Assembly (NCBI GenBank): GCA_029939995.1
Contig: JAOZRW010000003.1
Location: 1 to 50,662 of the forward strand
Length of the DNA stretch: 50,662 nucleotides
DNA from: Acidimicrobiia bacterium
GTDB lineage: Bacteria > Actinomycetota > Acidimicrobiia > Spongiisociales > UBA5794
Direction: 5' to 3'
Shown here: one piece after another, positions 1 through 9,392 of the stretch
Layout: the number at the start of each line of letters is the position of its first letter
Position numbering within the stretch: position 1 is the first letter of the stretch
Program-made: the position numbers and the translations under genes
The notes under the pieces: model-generated
What the model was told of the DNA's origin: nothing
Database searches by the model: none
What the model saw: only the letters and a program-made list of their open reading frames with translations

Positions 1-528
1 AAGCGACCCGAGACCGACGGCTACGCCGCGATCCAGATCGCATACAAAGAGATGAACACGAACCGGTCGAATCGCGCACAGGTCGGGCACTTCGCCAAGG
101 CCGGTGTTGCGCCGCATCGCCACCTCGTCGAGCTCCGCGTCGACGATCCCGACCAGTACGAACTGGGACAGGAGATCACGATCGCCGACGTCCTCGAAGT
201 CGGGCAGCGTGCAGACGCGACCGGCATCTCGAAGGGCAAGGGGTTCGCCGGCGTGATGAAGCGTCACGGCATGAAGGGCCAGGGCGCCAGTCACGGTGTC
301 CACAAGGTCCACAGGGCCCCGGGCGCCATCGGCGCATGTGCGACGCCGGCCCGCGTGTTCAAAGGCAAGAGGATGCCGGGACGCATGGGTGGTGACCAGA
401 CGACCGTGCTGAACCTCGACGTCGTCCAGATCGATGCCGAACGCAACGTGCTGCTCCTCAAAGGCGCCGTCCCCGGTGCCAAAGGCTCCGTTGTCGTCGT
501 GCGAGAGGCGGTGAAGAGTCGTGGCTGA
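1..528 (+). CDS. rplC: 50S ribosomal protein L3, 5' truncated
   Basis: The reading frame is open from the first base of the window, so the N-terminal part of L3 lies outside and only about 175 residues are present. L3 binds 23S rRNA early in 50S assembly and its long loop reaches the peptidyl-transferase region. The visible part holds the family signature around [21 protein letters not shown] and the RMPGRMGG loop. The ATG at 52 reported by the ORF track is internal, because the frame continues upstream ([17 protein letters not shown]). The stop overlaps the GTG start of rplD by 8 bases, which indicates coupled translation inside the S10 operon. Confidence 0.98.
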   Translation, partial: KRPETDGYAAIQIAYKEMNTNRSNRAQVGHFAKAGVAPHRHLVELRVDDPDQYELGQEITIADVLEVGQRADATGISKGKGFAGVMKRHGMKGQGASHGVHKVHRAPGAIGACATPARVFKGKRMPGRMGGDQTTVLNLDVVQIDAERNVLLLKGAVPGAKGSVVVVREAVKSRG

Positions 529-1249
529 TCAACCGACTGCAGAGCTCTACACGGCGGACGGTGTGCGCACCGGCGACGTCGACCTCAATCCCGACATCTT
601 CGGGATCGAACCGAACGTGGCCGTGATGCATCAGGTCGTCACCGCGCAACTCGCCGCGGCACGAGCCGGAACGCATTCGACGAAGACCAGGGCGGAAGTC
701 AGCGGCGGCGGCAAGAAGCCGTGGCGGCAGAAGGGCCTCGGCCGTGCCCGACACGGATCGATCCGTTCACCCCAATGGATCGGCGGCGGCGTCGCCCACG
801 GACCCAAGCCCCGCGACTACTCGCAGCGGACGCCCAAGAAGATGAAGCGCCTCGCACTGCGAAGCGCTCTCTCCGTACGGGCGGCAGAGGCTCAGATCAA
901 GGTCGTCGAAGACTTCGGCGCCTGGGACGAGCCGAAGACGAAGAAGGCCACGGCGTTGCTCGCCGCGATGGGAGTCACCGGCAAGGTGCTCCTCCTCGCC
1001 GAGGACCACGAGACCGTCGCCATCAAGTCGTTCCGCAACATCGACGGCGTCATCGCCTCGAACCTGGGACAGGCCAACACCTACGACGTGCTCTGGGCCG
1101 AGACGGTCATCATGTCGAAGGGAACCCTGGACCTGGGCCAGAGCGTGCCGCGCGGCACCGAAGAGCATGCGGAACAGGCCGCAGGTCGCAAGCTGCAAGC
1201 TGCAAGCTCCGAGCCCGAATCCGACAGCTCCGAGGAGGTGGGCTCGTGA
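521..1249 (+). CDS. rplD: 50S ribosomal protein L4
   Basis: L4 (242 aa) lines part of the peptide exit tunnel and binds 23S rRNA; in E. coli it also represses its own operon. The GTG start at 521 overlaps rplC. The extended tunnel loop (about residues 45-95) contains [25 protein letters not shown] in pieces typical of L4. The last 25 or so residues are a low-complexity acidic tail ([11 protein letters not shown]) that begins at a DNA heptamer tandem repeat (gcaagct three times, 1188-1208), so the C-terminus looks extended by a repeat rather than by conserved sequence. The stop overlaps rplW by 4 bases. Confidence 0.98.
   Translation: MADQPTAELYTADGVRTGDVDLNPDIFGIEPNVAVMHQVVTAQLAAARAGTHSTKTRAEVSGGGKKPWRQKGLGRARHGSIRSPQWIGGGVAHGPKPRDYSQRTPKKMKRLALRSALSVRAAEAQIKVVEDFGAWDEPKTKKATALLAAMGVTGKVLLLAEDHETVAIKSFRNIDGVIASNLGQANTYDVLWAETVIMSKGTLDLGQSVPRGTEEHAEQAAGRKLQAASSEPESDSSEEVGS
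1188..1208 (+). repeat. gcaagct heptamer tandem repeat, three units
   Basis: Three perfect copies of gcaagct lie inside the 3' end of rplD and encode KLQAAS. A similar heptameric AGCT-type tandem repeat occurs after groEL at the end of the window. Confidence 0.8.
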
Positions 1250-1533
1250 AGAACCCTCGAGACATCATCTTCGAACCGATCGTGTCTGAGAAGTCGTACG
1301 ACCTGATCGAGGATGAGAACACGTACACGTTCGTCGTCGACTGGCGTGCGAACAAGACCGAGATCAAACAGGCCGTCTCGTCGATCTTCGACGTGAAGGT
1401 CGTCTCCGTGAACACGATGAACCGTAAGGGCAAGGTCAAGCGCACCGGCTACACGCTGGGGAAGCGCAAGAACACGAAACGTGCCCTCGTCAAGCTCGCC
1501 GACGGCGACAAGATCGACATCTTCGAGGTATAG
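1246..1533 (+). CDS. rplW: 50S ribosomal protein L23
   Basis: L23 (95 aa) sits at the tunnel exit and is a docking site for trigger factor and the signal recognition particle. The ORF-track frame opens far upstream at 721, but the true start is the GTG at 1246, which overlaps the rplD stop (GTGA) and gives the normal length and the usual beginning ([16 protein letters not shown]). Core motifs [19 protein letters not shown] and VNTMNRKGK are present. Four bases separate it from rplB. Confidence 0.97.
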   Translation: MKNPRDIIFEPIVSEKSYDLIEDENTYTFVVDWRANKTEIKQAVSSIFDVKVVSVNTMNRKGKVKRTGYTLGKRKNTKRALVKLADGDKIDIFEV

Positions 1534-1537
1534 CGAC

Positions 1538-2371
1538 ATGGGTGTAAAGAAACTCAAGCCAACCTCGCCGGGCCGCCGGTTCCAAACCGTCTCCGACTTC
1601 GAGACCATTACGAAGTCGAAGCCGGAGAAGAGCCTCCTGGCGAAAAAGAAACGATCCTCGGGTCGCAACTCATACGGCCGGATCACGTCGCGTCACCGCG
1701 GCGGAGGCCACAAGCAACGGTACCGGGTCATCGACTTCCGGCGCACGAAGGACGGGATCCCCGCCAAAGTCGCCGCGATCGAATACGACCCCAACCGGAA
1801 CGCGCGCATCGCGCTCCTGCACTACGTCGACGGCGAGAAGCGATACATCCTCGCCCCCCTCAAGATCGAGGTCGGCGACATGTTGGAGTCGGGTTCCAAG
1901 GCCGACATCCGGCCCGGGAACGCCATGCCGTTGCGGAACATCCCGACCGGCTCGGTCGTGCACGCCGTCGAACTCCGCCCCGGTGGTGGAGCGAAGATGG
2001 GCCGATCCGCCGGTGCAGCGATCCAGCTCATGTCGAAGGAGGGCAAGTACGCACTCGTGCGTCTGCCGTCCGGAGAGATGCGCCAGGTCCTGCTCGACTG
2101 TCGGGCGACGATCGGCCAGGTGGGCAACACCGACGCCGATCTCGTCAAGATCGGCAAGGCGGGCCGGAGCCGCTGGAAGGGCAAGCGCCCTCAGTCCCGC
2201 GGCGTCGTCATGAACCCGGTCGACCACCCCCTCGGCGGTGGCGAAGGCCGGAGTTCCGGTGGACGCCACCCGGTGAGCCCGTGGGGCAAGCCCGAGGGGC
2301 GCACCCGCAAGAAGAACAAGGCCAGCGACAAGTACATCGTTCGCCGCCGAAGCAAGAAGGGTCGGAGGTAG
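1538..2371 (+). CDS. rplB: 50S ribosomal protein L2
   Basis: L2 (277 aa) is one of the most conserved large-subunit proteins and is needed for subunit joining and peptidyl transfer. The start is the ATG at 1538 ([14 protein letters not shown]), not the upstream 1481 start of the open frame. The N-terminal RNA-binding motif ([17 protein letters not shown]), the central [10 protein letters not shown] region and the C-terminal [19 protein letters not shown], including the functionally important His near residue 230, are all intact. It is followed three bases later by rpsS. Confidence 0.98.
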   Translation: MGVKKLKPTSPGRRFQTVSDFETITKSKPEKSLLAKKKRSSGRNSYGRITSRHRGGGHKQRYRVIDFRRTKDGIPAKVAAIEYDPNRNARIALLHYVDGEKRYILAPLKIEVGDMLESGSKADIRPGNAMPLRNIPTGSVVHAVELRPGGGAKMGRSAGAAIQLMSKEGKYALVRLPSGEMRQVLLDCRATIGQVGNTDADLVKIGKAGRSRWKGKRPQSRGVVMNPVDHPLGGGEGRSSGGRHPVSPWGKPEGRTRKKNKASDKYIVRRRSKKGRR

Positions 2372-2374
2372 ATC

Positions 2375-2656
2375 ATGGCGAGGAGCCTGAAGAAGGGGCC
2401 GTTCGTCGACGAACACCTCCTCCGCAAAGTCGAAGCGGCCAACGACCGCGGAGACAAGCGAGTAATCAAGACATGGAGCCGGCGGTCGACCGTCATCCCG
2501 GAGATGGTGAGCCTCACCATCGCCGTGCACGACGGCCGGAAGCACGTCCCGGTGTACATCAGCGAATCGATGGTCGGGCACAAGCTCGGCGAGTTCGCAC
2601 CGACCCGGACGTTCCGGGGGCACCAGGCGAGCGAGAAAGCAGCGAGGAAGCGATGA
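2375..2656 (+). CDS. rpsS: 30S ribosomal protein S19
   Basis: S19 (93 aa) forms a heterodimer with S13 in the 30S head near the A site. The sequence begins [20 protein letters not shown] and has the [23 protein letters not shown] and GEFAPTRTF motifs, all as expected. The length matches the family. The stop codon overlaps the rplV start (ATGA). Confidence 0.98.
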   Translation: MARSLKKGPFVDEHLLRKVEAANDRGDKRVIKTWSRRSTVIPEMVSLTIAVHDGRKHVPVYISESMVGHKLGEFAPTRTFRGHQASEKAARKR

Positions 2657-2997
2657 AGGCCCACGCGAAAGCCAGACACGTCCGGCAGTCGCCCTACAAG
2701 GTGCGACGGGTGCTGGACCTCGTGCGGGGTCTCCCGGTCGATGAGGCACGCGTCATCCTGACGCACACGCCGCGTCGGGCGGCGGATCCCATCCTGAAAT
2801 GCCTCGACTCGGCCGTCGCCAATGCCGAGCACAATCTCGCCGTCGATTCCGAAGAACTCGTCGTCGCTGAAGCGTTCGCCGATGAGGGCCCGACCCTCAA
2901 GCGCTGGCGTCCGCGAGCACGGGGTCGTGCAACGAGAATTCGCAAACGTACGAGCCACATCACAATCGTTGTCGCAGACACGGAGGAGGACGCCTAA
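2653..2997 (+). CDS. rplV: 50S ribosomal protein L22
   Basis: L22 (114 aa) sits at the polypeptide tunnel constriction with L4, and its beta-hairpin touches the macrolide binding region. I start it at the ATG at 2653, which overlaps the rpsS stop; the ORF-track frame runs much further upstream and is not coding there. The globular part ([20 protein letters not shown]) and the hairpin tip region ([20 protein letters not shown]) are typical. The final acidic residues DTEEDA are a short tail. Confidence 0.97.
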   Translation: MKAHAKARHVRQSPYKVRRVLDLVRGLPVDEARVILTHTPRRAADPILKCLDSAVANAEHNLAVDSEELVVAEAFADEGPTLKRWRPRARGRATRIRKRTSHITIVVADTEEDA

Positions 2998-4394
2998 TGG
3001 GCCAGAAGATCCATCCCTACGGCCTGCGACTCGGCATCGTCACCGACTGGAAGTCCCGCTGGTACAGCGAGAAGGACTACGCCAAGCAGGTCCTCGAAGA
3101 CCAGAAGATCCGGAAGTACCTGCGCGACGAACTGACGCGCGGCGCCGTCTCGAGGATCGACATCGAGCGGATCGGTGACAAGAAGGTTCAGATCGACATT
3201 CACACCGGACGCCCCGGCGTGGTCATCGGTCGAGGTGGCTCGGAGGCCGAACGGCTCCGGAGCGGTCTCGAGGACCTGACGGGTCGCAACGTCAAATTCA
3301 ATGTCATCGAGGTCTCGAACCCCGAGCTCGATGCCACGCTGCTCGCACGCAGCGTCGCCGACCAGCTCGAGGGACGCGTCGCGTTCCGACGGGCGATGAA
3401 ACGCACCGTCCAGACCGCGATGAAAGCGGGAGCCGAAGGCGTCCGCGTCCAGGCGCAAGGTCGCCTCGGCGGAGCCGACATGGGGCGCCGCGAGTGGTAC
3501 CTCGAAGGTCGCGTTCCGCTGCACACGCTGCGCGCCGACATCGACTTCGGTCGGGCAACGGCCCGTACGACGGTCGGTGCCATCGGCATCAAAGTGTGGG
3601 TGTACCGCGGAGACCTGCTCACCAGTGCAACGGCTCGCAACGAGAAGATCGCTGCGGAAGCCCGACTCGCTGCAGGCGGACCGTCGAAGCGCCGGCGGCG
3701 CTCGGCACGGTCCCGTGCAGAGGCGGCCGCAGGCGACACCGGCGGCAAGCGCCTCATCGAAGCCGGTGGCGGCAAGCGCGTCGTCGAAGCCGGCGGAGGG
3801 AAGAAGGGCGGCAAGCGTCTGATCGAAGCCGGTGGTGGAAGAAGGAAGCCCACGACGAGCGACGCGGCTGCCGAATTCGCCGAGGCCCGCGCGGCCACAG
3901 AAGAGGTCGCTGAAGAAGCGGTCGTCGCCGCAGACGCCGCGGCAGCGGAAGCGGTCGAAGAAGCGGTCGTCGCCGACGTCGTCGCCGCCGAAGCAGCGGT
4001 CGAAGCGGTCGACGCCGAGATCATCGCCGAGGTCGCGGTCGAAGAAGCGATCGTGGCGGAAGCCGTCGCTGAAGAGACCGGCGCCGAAGACGACATCGTC
4101 GAAGCCGTGGTCGCGGAAGAGGCGGCCGAAGAGGCCGTGACCGAAGCGGTCGTGGCGGAAGCCGTCGCCGAGGTGGCCGAAGAAGTCGCCGACGCTGCGG
4201 ACGAAGCCGCCGTCGAGGCCGTCGTCGAAGCCGCCGAAACGGAGGCCGTTGCCGAAGCGGTCACTGAGACGCTCGACGAGATAGCCGAAGTGGAGGAGAC
4301 CCCCACGGTCGAAACCACTGAGGTCGTAGAGACTCAGAAGGTCGACGAAGAGGACGGCACCAGCGATGCCTCCGATCAGGAAGAGGAGGCGTAA
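2997..4394 (+). CDS. rpsC: 30S ribosomal protein S3 with a very long acidic C-terminal tail
   Basis: S3 shapes the mRNA entry channel of the 30S subunit and contributes to helicase activity. Residues 1 to about 210 are a normal S3: [13 protein letters not shown], a KH domain with VVIGRGGSEAERLR, and IGIKVWVYRGDLL. Family members are usually 210-280 aa; this one is 465 aa. After a basic linker (KRRRRSARSRAEA) come three KRLIEAGGG/KRVVEAGGG-type repeats, then roughly 190 residues made almost only of Ala, Glu, Val and Asp. The tail keeps one frame, shows no stop and ends just before rplP, so it is translated as part of S3. Tail function is unknown; it should be long, acidic and helical or disordered. 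Confidence 0.95.
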   Translation: MGQKIHPYGLRLGIVTDWKSRWYSEKDYAKQVLEDQKIRKYLRDELTRGAVSRIDIERIGDKKVQIDIHTGRPGVVIGRGGSEAERLRSGLEDLTGRNVKFNVIEVSNPELDATLLARSVADQLEGRVAFRRAMKRTVQTAMKAGAEGVRVQAQGRLGGADMGRREWYLEGRVPLHTLRADIDFGRATARTTVGAIGIKVWVYRGDLLTSATARNEKIAAEARLAAGGPSKRRRRSARSRAEAAAGDTGGKRLIEAGGGKRVVEAGGGKKGGKRLIEAGGGRRKPTTSDAAAEFAEARAATEEVAEEAVVAADAAAAEAVEEAVVADVVAAEAAVEAVDAEIIAEVAVEEAIVAEAVAEETGAEDDIVEAVVAEEAAEEAVTEAVVAEAVAEVAEEVADAADEAAVEAVVEAAETEAVAEAVTETLDEIAEVEETPTVETTEVVETQKVDEEDGTSDASDQEEEA

Positions 4395-4397
4395 CGC

Positions 4398-4811
4398 ATG
4401 TTGATGCCGAAACGCACGAAGTACCGGAAGGTCCAGAAGGGCCGCATGACCGGAAAAGCGAAGGCCGGGGCGAAAGTCACGTTCGGCGAGTACGGCCTCC
4501 AGGCTCAGGAGCCCGGTTGGATCACGGCTCGCCAGATCGAGGCCGCTCGTATCGCCATGACGAGGAAGATCAAGCGAGGCGGGAAGGTCTGGATCACGAT
4601 CTTCCCGGACAAGCCGATCACGGAGAAACCGGCGGAGACCCGCATGGGCTCGGGGAAGGGCAACCCTGAGTACTGGGTCGCCGTTGTGAAGCCGGGCAGG
4701 GTCATGTTCGAGATGGCCGGCGTCGACGAGGAGCTCGCGCGTGAAGCCATGCGCCTCGCCGCGCACAAGCTGCCGATCAGAACCAAATTCGTGGGGCGGG
4801 AGGACGTATGA
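4398..4811 (+). CDS. rplP: 50S ribosomal protein L16
   Basis: L16 (137 aa) organises the A-site tRNA region of the 50S subunit. The sequence [24 protein letters not shown] and the motif [18 protein letters not shown] are diagnostic, and the length is standard. The ATG at 4398 is used because the MLMPKR opening is conserved in the family. It follows the extended rpsC by three bases, which confirms that the S3 tail ends normally. The 3' end overlaps rpmC by four bases. Confidence 0.98.
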   Translation: MLMPKRTKYRKVQKGRMTGKAKAGAKVTFGEYGLQAQEPGWITARQIEAARIAMTRKIKRGGKVWITIFPDKPITEKPAETRMGSGKGNPEYWVAVVKPGRVMFEMAGVDEELAREAMRLAAHKLPIRTKFVGREDV

Positions 4812-5026
4812 AGACCGCCGACTTGCAGAGTCTGACGTACACCGAGCTGCAGGAGCAGCTCGACGCCGGGAAAGAGGAGCTCTTCAACCTCCGGTTCCAG
4901 GTCGTCACGAATCAGCTCGACAACACAGCACGGATCAAGCAGGTGCGGCATCAGATCGCTCGCATCAAGACGGCGATGCGCCAGCAGGAGATCGCCGCAT
5001 GGGAATCACAGCAGGAGGAGGCGTAG
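4808..5026 (+). CDS. rpmC: 50S ribosomal protein L29
   Basis: L29 (72 aa) is a two-helix protein near the exit tunnel, next to L23. The sequence shows the expected pattern: an N-terminal helix ([23 protein letters not shown]), then [25 protein letters not shown]. The ATG at 4808 overlaps the rplP stop, and the gene abuts rpsQ with no spacer. Confidence 0.97.
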   Translation: MKTADLQSLTYTELQEQLDAGKEELFNLRFQVVTNQLDNTARIKQVRHQIARIKTAMRQQEIAAWESQQEEA

Positions 5027-5281
5027 ATGGAACGGGGACGCCGCAAGACACGCGTCGGGGTCGTCGTTTCGGACGCCAGGGACAAGACGGTCACCGTCGA
5101 GGTCCGGGACTCAAAACGTCACCCCAAGTATGGAAAGACCGTGCCGGTGAGGAATCGATTCCACGCCCACGATGAGACGAACGACGCCCACGTCGGAGAC
5201 ACCGTGCGGATCGTAGAGACCCGCCCGCTGTCGAAGTCGAAGCACTGGCGCGTCGACGAGATCGTGGAGCGTGCCAGATGA
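5027..5281 (+). CDS. rpsQ: 30S ribosomal protein S17
   Basis: S17 (84 aa) is an OB-fold primary binder of 16S rRNA in the 30S body. [21 protein letters not shown] and [19 protein letters not shown] match the family, with the signature [17 protein letters not shown]. The start immediately follows the rpmC stop and the end overlaps rplN by four bases (ATGA). Confidence 0.98.
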   Translation: MERGRRKTRVGVVVSDARDKTVTVEVRDSKRHPKYGKTVPVRNRFHAHDETNDAHVGDTVRIVETRPLSKSKHWRVDEIVERAR

Positions 5282-5646
5282 TCCAGCAGGAATCCAGGCT
5301 CAAGGTCGCCGACAACACCGGCGCCAAAGAGGTTCTGGTCATCCGCGTTCTCGGTGGATCCGGGAGGCGGTACGGGAGCCTCGGCGATACCGTCGTGGCA
5401 ACGGTGAAGGACGCCACACCCGGCGGAACCGTCAAGAAGGGTGAGGTCGTCAAAGCCGTGGTCGTGCGGACCAAGAAGGAGAACCGTCGATCCGACGGGA
5501 CCTACATCCGCTTCGATGACAACGCCTGCGTGATCATCAACGACCAGCAGCAGCCCCGCGGAACCCGGATCTTCGGACCCGTCGGACGCGAGTTGCGCGA
5601 CAAGAAGTTCATGCGGATCGTTTCGCTGGCACCGGAGGTGCTGTGA
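5278..5646 (+). CDS. rplN: 50S ribosomal protein L14
   Basis: L14 (122 aa) contacts 16S helix 14 and forms an intersubunit bridge. It starts [20 protein letters not shown] and has the signature region [35 protein letters not shown] in the usual place. Length is exactly typical. It overlaps both neighbours by a few bases. Confidence 0.98.
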   Translation: MIQQESRLKVADNTGAKEVLVIRVLGGSGRRYGSLGDTVVATVKDATPGGTVKKGEVVKAVVVRTKKENRRSDGTYIRFDDNACVIINDQQQPRGTRIFGPVGRELRDKKFMRIVSLAPEVL

Positions 5647-5951
5647 TGAAACTGAAGAAGGGTGACACCGTGATGGTCATCACCGGCAAGGATGCCGGCA
5701 CCGAGAGCAAGATCGCCAAGGTCTTCCCCTCGCGTAACAGGATCATCGTCGAAGGCGTCGCCACAGCGAAACGCTCTCAGCGAGCGACCGGCCAGACCAT
5801 GCAGGGCGGCATCATCGACAAGGACATGCCTATCGATGCATCCAATGTCATGATCGTCTGCACCGACTGCGGGCCGACTCGCATCGGCGCGAAGTTCGAC
5901 GACGAAGGCCGCAAGTACCGCGCCTGCCGGAAGTGTGGAGGTGAGCTCTGA
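5646..5951 (+). CDS. rplX: 50S ribosomal protein L24, zinc-ribbon form
   Basis: L24 (101 aa from this start) is an early 50S assembly protein with a KOW domain ([25 protein letters not shown]). The GTG at 5643 is also possible, but the ATG at 5646 lies 6 nt after the GGAGGT ribosome binding site and overlaps the rplN stop, so I prefer it. The C-terminus keeps two CxxC pairs (CTDCG and CRKCG), so this is a probable zinc-binding (C+) L24. Its stop overlaps rplE. Confidence 0.96.
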   Translation: MKLKKGDTVMVITGKDAGTESKIAKVFPSRNRIIVEGVATAKRSQRATGQTMQGGIIDKDMPIDASNVMIVCTDCGPTRIGAKFDDEGRKYRACRKCGGEL

Positions 5952-6508
5952 TGGCTCCCCGACTCAAAGAGAAGTACGACGACGAGATCGCATCGCAGCT
6001 CAAAGAAGACCTCGGTCTCGAGAACGCGATGCAGGTCCCACGTCTGCTGAAGATCGTGGTGAACATGGGCGTCGGCGACGCCGCCCAGGACGCGAAGCTC
6101 ATGGACGCTGCAGTCGAGGACCTACGGGTCATCACCGGGCAGCAGCCCAAGGTGATGCTGGCACGCAAGTCGATCTCGAACTTCAAGCTCCGTGAAGGCG
6201 TTCCGGTTGGAGCGTCGGTGACGCTGCGCGGTGCCCGGATGTGGGAGTTCCTCGACCGCCTCATCGCCACAGCGATTCCGCGCATCAGGGACTTCCGTGG
6301 CCTGAATCCGAACGGTTTCGACGGTCGCGGCAACTACAACTTCGGCGTGACGGAGCAGCTGATCTTCCCCGAGATCGACTACGACAAGGTTTCAACGGTT
6401 CGTGGCATGGACATCGCGTTCGTGACCACGGCCGCAAACGACGAGCAAGGCAGGGCGTTACTCGATGCATTCGGGTTCCCGTTCCGCCGTCAACAGGCAG
6501 GTGTGTGA
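5951..6508 (+). CDS. rplE: 50S ribosomal protein L5
   Basis: L5 (185 aa) binds 5S rRNA and contacts the P-site tRNA elbow. The motifs [16 protein letters not shown], the [13 protein letters not shown] helix and [20 protein letters not shown] are clear and the length is normal. It overlaps rplX and rpsN by one base each (TGATG). Confidence 0.98.
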   Translation: MAPRLKEKYDDEIASQLKEDLGLENAMQVPRLLKIVVNMGVGDAAQDAKLMDAAVEDLRVITGQQPKVMLARKSISNFKLREGVPVGASVTLRGARMWEFLDRLIATAIPRIRDFRGLNPNGFDGRGNYNFGVTEQLIFPEIDYDKVSTVRGMDIAFVTTAANDEQGRALLDAFGFPFRRQQAGV

Positions 6509-6813
6509 TGGCGAAAACATCGAAAGTCGTCAAGAACAACAAACGGAGGGTGATCGTCGATCGGTACGCCGAGCGTCGGGCCGAGTTGGTCAAAGTGATC
6601 AAAGACCCGGAAGCCTCCTACGAAGACAAACGTGAGGCGTATCAGAAGATCGCGAAGATGCCGCGCGACGCCAGCGCGACCCGCTACCGCAACCGGTGCG
6701 GCGTCACCGGTCGCCCGCGCGGCTACTTCCGGAAGTTCGGCATGTCGCGGTCGTCGTTGCGGGAACTCGCCCATGAGGGTGAGCTCCCCGGTGTGAGAAA
6801 GGCTTCGTGGTAA
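6508..6813 (+). CDS. rpsN: 30S ribosomal protein S14, zinc-free long form
   Basis: S14 (101 aa) is a late-assembling protein of the 30S head. The start is the ATG at 6508, which overlaps the rplE stop; the longer track frame from 6241 is not coding. The C-terminal core [21 protein letters not shown] has a single Cys instead of the two CxxC pairs of zinc-binding S14, and the protein has the long N-terminal half, so this is the C-minus (E. coli-like) type. Many actinobacteria carry the 61-aa zinc form at this operon position. Confidence 0.97.
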   Translation: MAKTSKVVKNNKRRVIVDRYAERRAELVKVIKDPEASYEDKREAYQKIAKMPRDASATRYRNRCGVTGRPRGYFRKFGMSRSSLRELAHEGELPGVRKASW

Positions 6814-6815
6814 CC

Positions 6816-7211
6816 ATGCAGTCTGATCCAATCGCCGACATGCTCACCCGGATCCGCAACGCCAACACGGCGCTGCATCCGGAGACGACGATGCCGTCGT
6901 CGAAGCTGAAAGAAGAGATCGCCCGCATCCTCTCGGAAGAGGGGTTCATCGACGGGTACAAGGTCGACGACGCTCGCGTCGGGAAGGAACTCACCGTTCG
7001 GCTCCGCTACGGGAACGACCGCCAGCCGATCCTCGGCGGGCTCGTGCGAATCTCGAAGCCCGGTCGTCGCGTCTACAAGGGTGCATCCGACGTGCCCCGT
7101 GTTCGCGGTGGCATCGGCGTTGCGATCGTCTCGACGTCCGACGGTGTGATGACCGACCGCGAGGCCAGGCGCCGCAAGGTCGGTGGCGAAGTTCTCTGCG
7201 AGGTGTGGTGA
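6816..7211 (+). CDS. rpsH: 30S ribosomal protein S8
   Basis: S8 (131 aa) binds the central domain of 16S rRNA and in E. coli represses the spc operon. SDPIADMLTRIRNANTA and the C-terminal GGIGVAIVSTSDGVMTDREARRRKVGGEVLCEVW are diagnostic. Translation could begin at the GTG at 6807, which overlaps rpsN, but the ATG at 6816 gives the family length and usual N-terminus. A purine-rich AGAAAGG lies upstream of both. Confidence 0.96.
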   Translation: MQSDPIADMLTRIRNANTALHPETTMPSSKLKEEIARILSEEGFIDGYKVDDARVGKELTVRLRYGNDRQPILGGLVRISKPGRRVYKGASDVPRVRGGIGVAIVSTSDGVMTDREARRRKVGGEVLCEVW

Positions 7212-7212
7212 C

Positions 7213-7752
7213 ATGAGTCGCATCGGAAACGCGCCGATCGAGATGCCGTCCGGCGTCGAGGCGTCGATCGACGGGGACACCGTCACGGTGAAGGGCCCGA
7301 AAGGGACCCTGACCCAGGTGATCGACCCGCGGATCGGTATCTCGATCGAAGACGGCGTCATCACCGTCGCACGAGACAACGACGAGCGAGAGGCCCGTGC
7401 GCTGCACGGCCTGACCAGGGCGCTGCTCGCCAACATGGTCGTCGGCGTCTCCGCCGGCTACACGAAGGAGCTGCAGGCCGTCGGCGTCGGCTACCGCGCC
7501 GCGCTGAAGGGCAGCACGCTCGAACTGCAGGTCGGGTTCTCGCACCCGGTGTCGATCGAGGCGCCGGAGGGGATCACGTTCGAAGTTCCCGAGCAGACGA
7601 AGATCATCGTCAGCGGGATCGACAAGCAACTCGTCGGCCAGGTCGCGGCGAACATCCGCCGCGTCCGCCCGCCCGAGCCGTACAAGGGCAAGGGCATCCG
7701 CTACGTCGATGAGCACGTACGCCGCAAGGCCGGGAAGGCAGGGGTGGCCTGA
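7213..7752 (+). CDS. rplF: 50S ribosomal protein L6
   Basis: L6 (179 aa) sits near the sarcin-ricin loop and the factor-binding site. It starts [19 protein letters not shown] at 7213, one base after rpsH, and ends with the signature KLVGQ-like [24 protein letters not shown]. Two duplicated domains are visible, with the second beginning near [24 protein letters not shown]. Length is standard. Confidence 0.98.
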   Translation: MSRIGNAPIEMPSGVEASIDGDTVTVKGPKGTLTQVIDPRIGISIEDGVITVARDNDEREARALHGLTRALLANMVVGVSAGYTKELQAVGVGYRAALKGSTLELQVGFSHPVSIEAPEGITFEVPEQTKIIVSGIDKQLVGQVAANIRRVRPPEPYKGKGIRYVDEHVRRKAGKAGVA

Positions 7753-8105
7753 TGAGAGGCTCACGCACAGACGCTCGGCGACATCGCCACTTCCGGGTTC
7801 GCAAGAAGGTGCACGGCACCGCCACTCGACCCCGGCTCGCGGTGTTCCGCAGCAACCGATACATCTACGCACAGATCATCGACGACGACAAGGGTGTCAC
7901 GGTGGCTTCGGCCTCGTCCCGCGAGGCAGGACTCGCCGGCAAGACGCTCACCGTCGAGACCGCGACCGAGGTCGGGAAGCTCATCGGCGCCCGTGCCAAG
8001 GATGCAGGAATCGACGAGGTCGTCTTCGACCGGGGTGGGTTCGCCTACCACGGGCGCGTCAAGGCGCTGGCCGACGGAGCCCGCACCGCCGGGCTGGAGT
8101 TCTAG
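7752..8105 (+). CDS. rplR: 50S ribosomal protein L18
   Basis: L18 (117 aa) binds 5S rRNA with L5. The basic N-terminus ([37 protein letters not shown]) and the C-terminal [28 protein letters not shown] are as expected. The ATG at 7752 overlaps the rplF stop by one base. Confidence 0.98.
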   Translation: MRGSRTDARRHRHFRVRKKVHGTATRPRLAVFRSNRYIYAQIIDDDKGVTVASASSREAGLAGKTLTVETATEVGKLIGARAKDAGIDEVVFDRGGFAYHGRVKALADGARTAGLEF

Positions 8106-8112
8106 GAGCGCT

Positions 8113-8715
8113 ATGACGAACCGAGACAACAGCAATCGCAGAGACCGCAGGGATCGCCGGGACCGCCGGGAACGCCGCGAGCCGGAGTTCGACGAGCGCG
8201 TCATCGCGATCAACCGCGTCGCCAAGGTCGTCAAGGGTGGACGCCGGTTCTCCTTCACCGCCCTCGTCACCGTCGGGAACGGCAAGGGCAAGGTCGGCAT
8301 CGGATACGGCAAGGCCAAGGAAGTCCCCATGGCCATCCAGAAGGGCATGGAGATCGCACGGAAGAACATGTTCGACGTGCCGATGGCCGGTCAGACGATC
8401 ATCCACAAGGTGATCGGCGTGCAGAGCGCCTCACGCGTCCTGCTGAAGCCGGCCGCACCCGGTACCGGGGTCATCGCCGGCGGCGCCGTCCGTCAGATCC
8501 TCGAAGCCGCAGGCATCAAGGACGTCCTCGCGAAGTCGCTCGGGTCACCGACCCACGTGAACGTGGCGAAGGCGACCGTGAACGCGCTCCAGTCCCAATC
8601 GCGGCCCGACGAGGTGGCGAAGGCACGGGGCAAGAAGGCGGAGGAACTGTTCCCGCCGGCGCTGCTCGCCGCCTACCGGTCGGCCGAACTGATGAAGACC
8701 CAGGCAGGTTCGTGA
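8113..8715 (+). CDS. rpsE: 30S ribosomal protein S5 with an Arg/Asp-rich N-terminus
   Basis: S5 (200 aa) acts in translational accuracy and mRNA unwinding at the 30S entry. An AGGAG site precedes the ATG at 8113; the track frame opens upstream but is not coding there. Residues 5-24 form a charged [15 protein letters not shown] repeat, an actinobacterial-style variable extension. The core follows: [33 protein letters not shown] and the C-terminal [24 protein letters not shown]. The end overlaps rpmD. Confidence 0.97.
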   Translation: MTNRDNSNRRDRRDRRDRRERREPEFDERVIAINRVAKVVKGGRRFSFTALVTVGNGKGKVGIGYGKAKEVPMAIQKGMEIARKNMFDVPMAGQTIIHKVIGVQSASRVLLKPAAPGTGVIAGGAVRQILEAAGIKDVLAKSLGSPTHVNVAKATVNALQSQSRPDEVAKARGKKAEELFPPALLAAYRSAELMKTQAGS

Positions 8716-8900
8716 TGGCCGAGACGTTGAAGATCACACTGGTGCGTAGCACGATCGGCGAGAAGCCGAAGGTGCGCGCGACCGTTGAGAGCCTCGGGCT
8801 TCGCAAGATCAATCACTCGGTCGAGCGGCCCGATACGCCGGATGTGCGTGGCATGGTGTTCCGTGCGAAGCATCTCCTCGAAGTGGAGGAAATCGGATGA
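8715..8900 (+). CDS. rpmD: 50S ribosomal protein L30
   Basis: L30 (61 aa) is a small 50S protein found next to rpsE in many bacteria. The ferredoxin-like fold signature is visible (KITLVRSTIGEKPKVRATVESLGLRKINHSVERPDTPDVRGMV). The ATG at 8715 is preferred to the GTG at 8712 because it gives the usual MAETLK start and overlaps the rpsE stop by one base. Confidence 0.96.
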   Translation: MAETLKITLVRSTIGEKPKVRATVESLGLRKINHSVERPDTPDVRGMVFRAKHLLEVEEIG

Positions 8901-9337
8901 AACTCCATCATCTCCGACCCGCAGAGGGGTCGAAGAAGCGCAAGATCCGCGTCGGACGCGGTGAGGGCGGTCGACGTGGGAAGACCGCCGGACGCGGCAC
9001 GAAGGGTCTGAAGGCCCGGAGCAAGGTGCGTCGCGGTTTCGAGGGCGGTCAGATGCCGCTGCAGCGGCGGATGCCGAAGCTGCGCGGATTCCGCAACCCG
9101 AACCGTGTCGAGTACACGGTCGTGAACGTCGAGCGTCTCAACGACTTCGACGCGGGGAGCACGATCACCGTCGAGGACCTGCGGAACCGGGGTCTCGTGA
9201 AGCATCGCGGCAAGATCAAGGTTCTCGGCGAGGGCGACCTCGATCGGGCGCTGACGGTCAAGGCCCACGCTTTCAGCCTCGGAGCCGTCGAGAAGATCAA
9301 GGCCGCGGGAGGCACCGTGGAGGTCGTCGAGGACTAG
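8897..9337 (+). CDS. rplO: 50S ribosomal protein L15
   Basis: L15 (146 aa) is a late 50S assembly protein with a long extended N-terminus. The glycine/arginine-rich segment (RVGRGEGGRRGKTAGRGTKG) and FEGGQMPLQRRMPKLRGF are diagnostic; the C-terminal domain ends with AGGTVEVVED. It overlaps rpmD by four bases and is followed by a 55-base gap before secY. Confidence 0.98.
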   Translation: MKLHHLRPAEGSKKRKIRVGRGEGGRRGKTAGRGTKGLKARSKVRRGFEGGQMPLQRRMPKLRGFRNPNRVEYTVVNVERLNDFDAGSTITVEDLRNRGLVKHRGKIKVLGEGDLDRALTVKAHAFSLGAVEKIKAAGGTVEVVED

Positions 9338-9392
9338 TCGTCTCGACCACTACTACCGTGCCAATCACCGGCAAGAGGAGCATTCGAACCAC

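Noticed and set aside
3200-4318. 372-aa minus-strand ORF (Ser/Ala/Thr-rich) opposite rpsC
   Set aside because: It is the shadow of the repetitive GAA/GTC-rich S3 tail; no start site, no family, and rpsC is clearly the coding strand.
2994-4766. 590-aa minus-strand ORF across rpsC and rplP
   Set aside because: Shadow ORF on the opposite strand of two ribosomal protein genes; the composition follows the reverse complement of the S3 tail.
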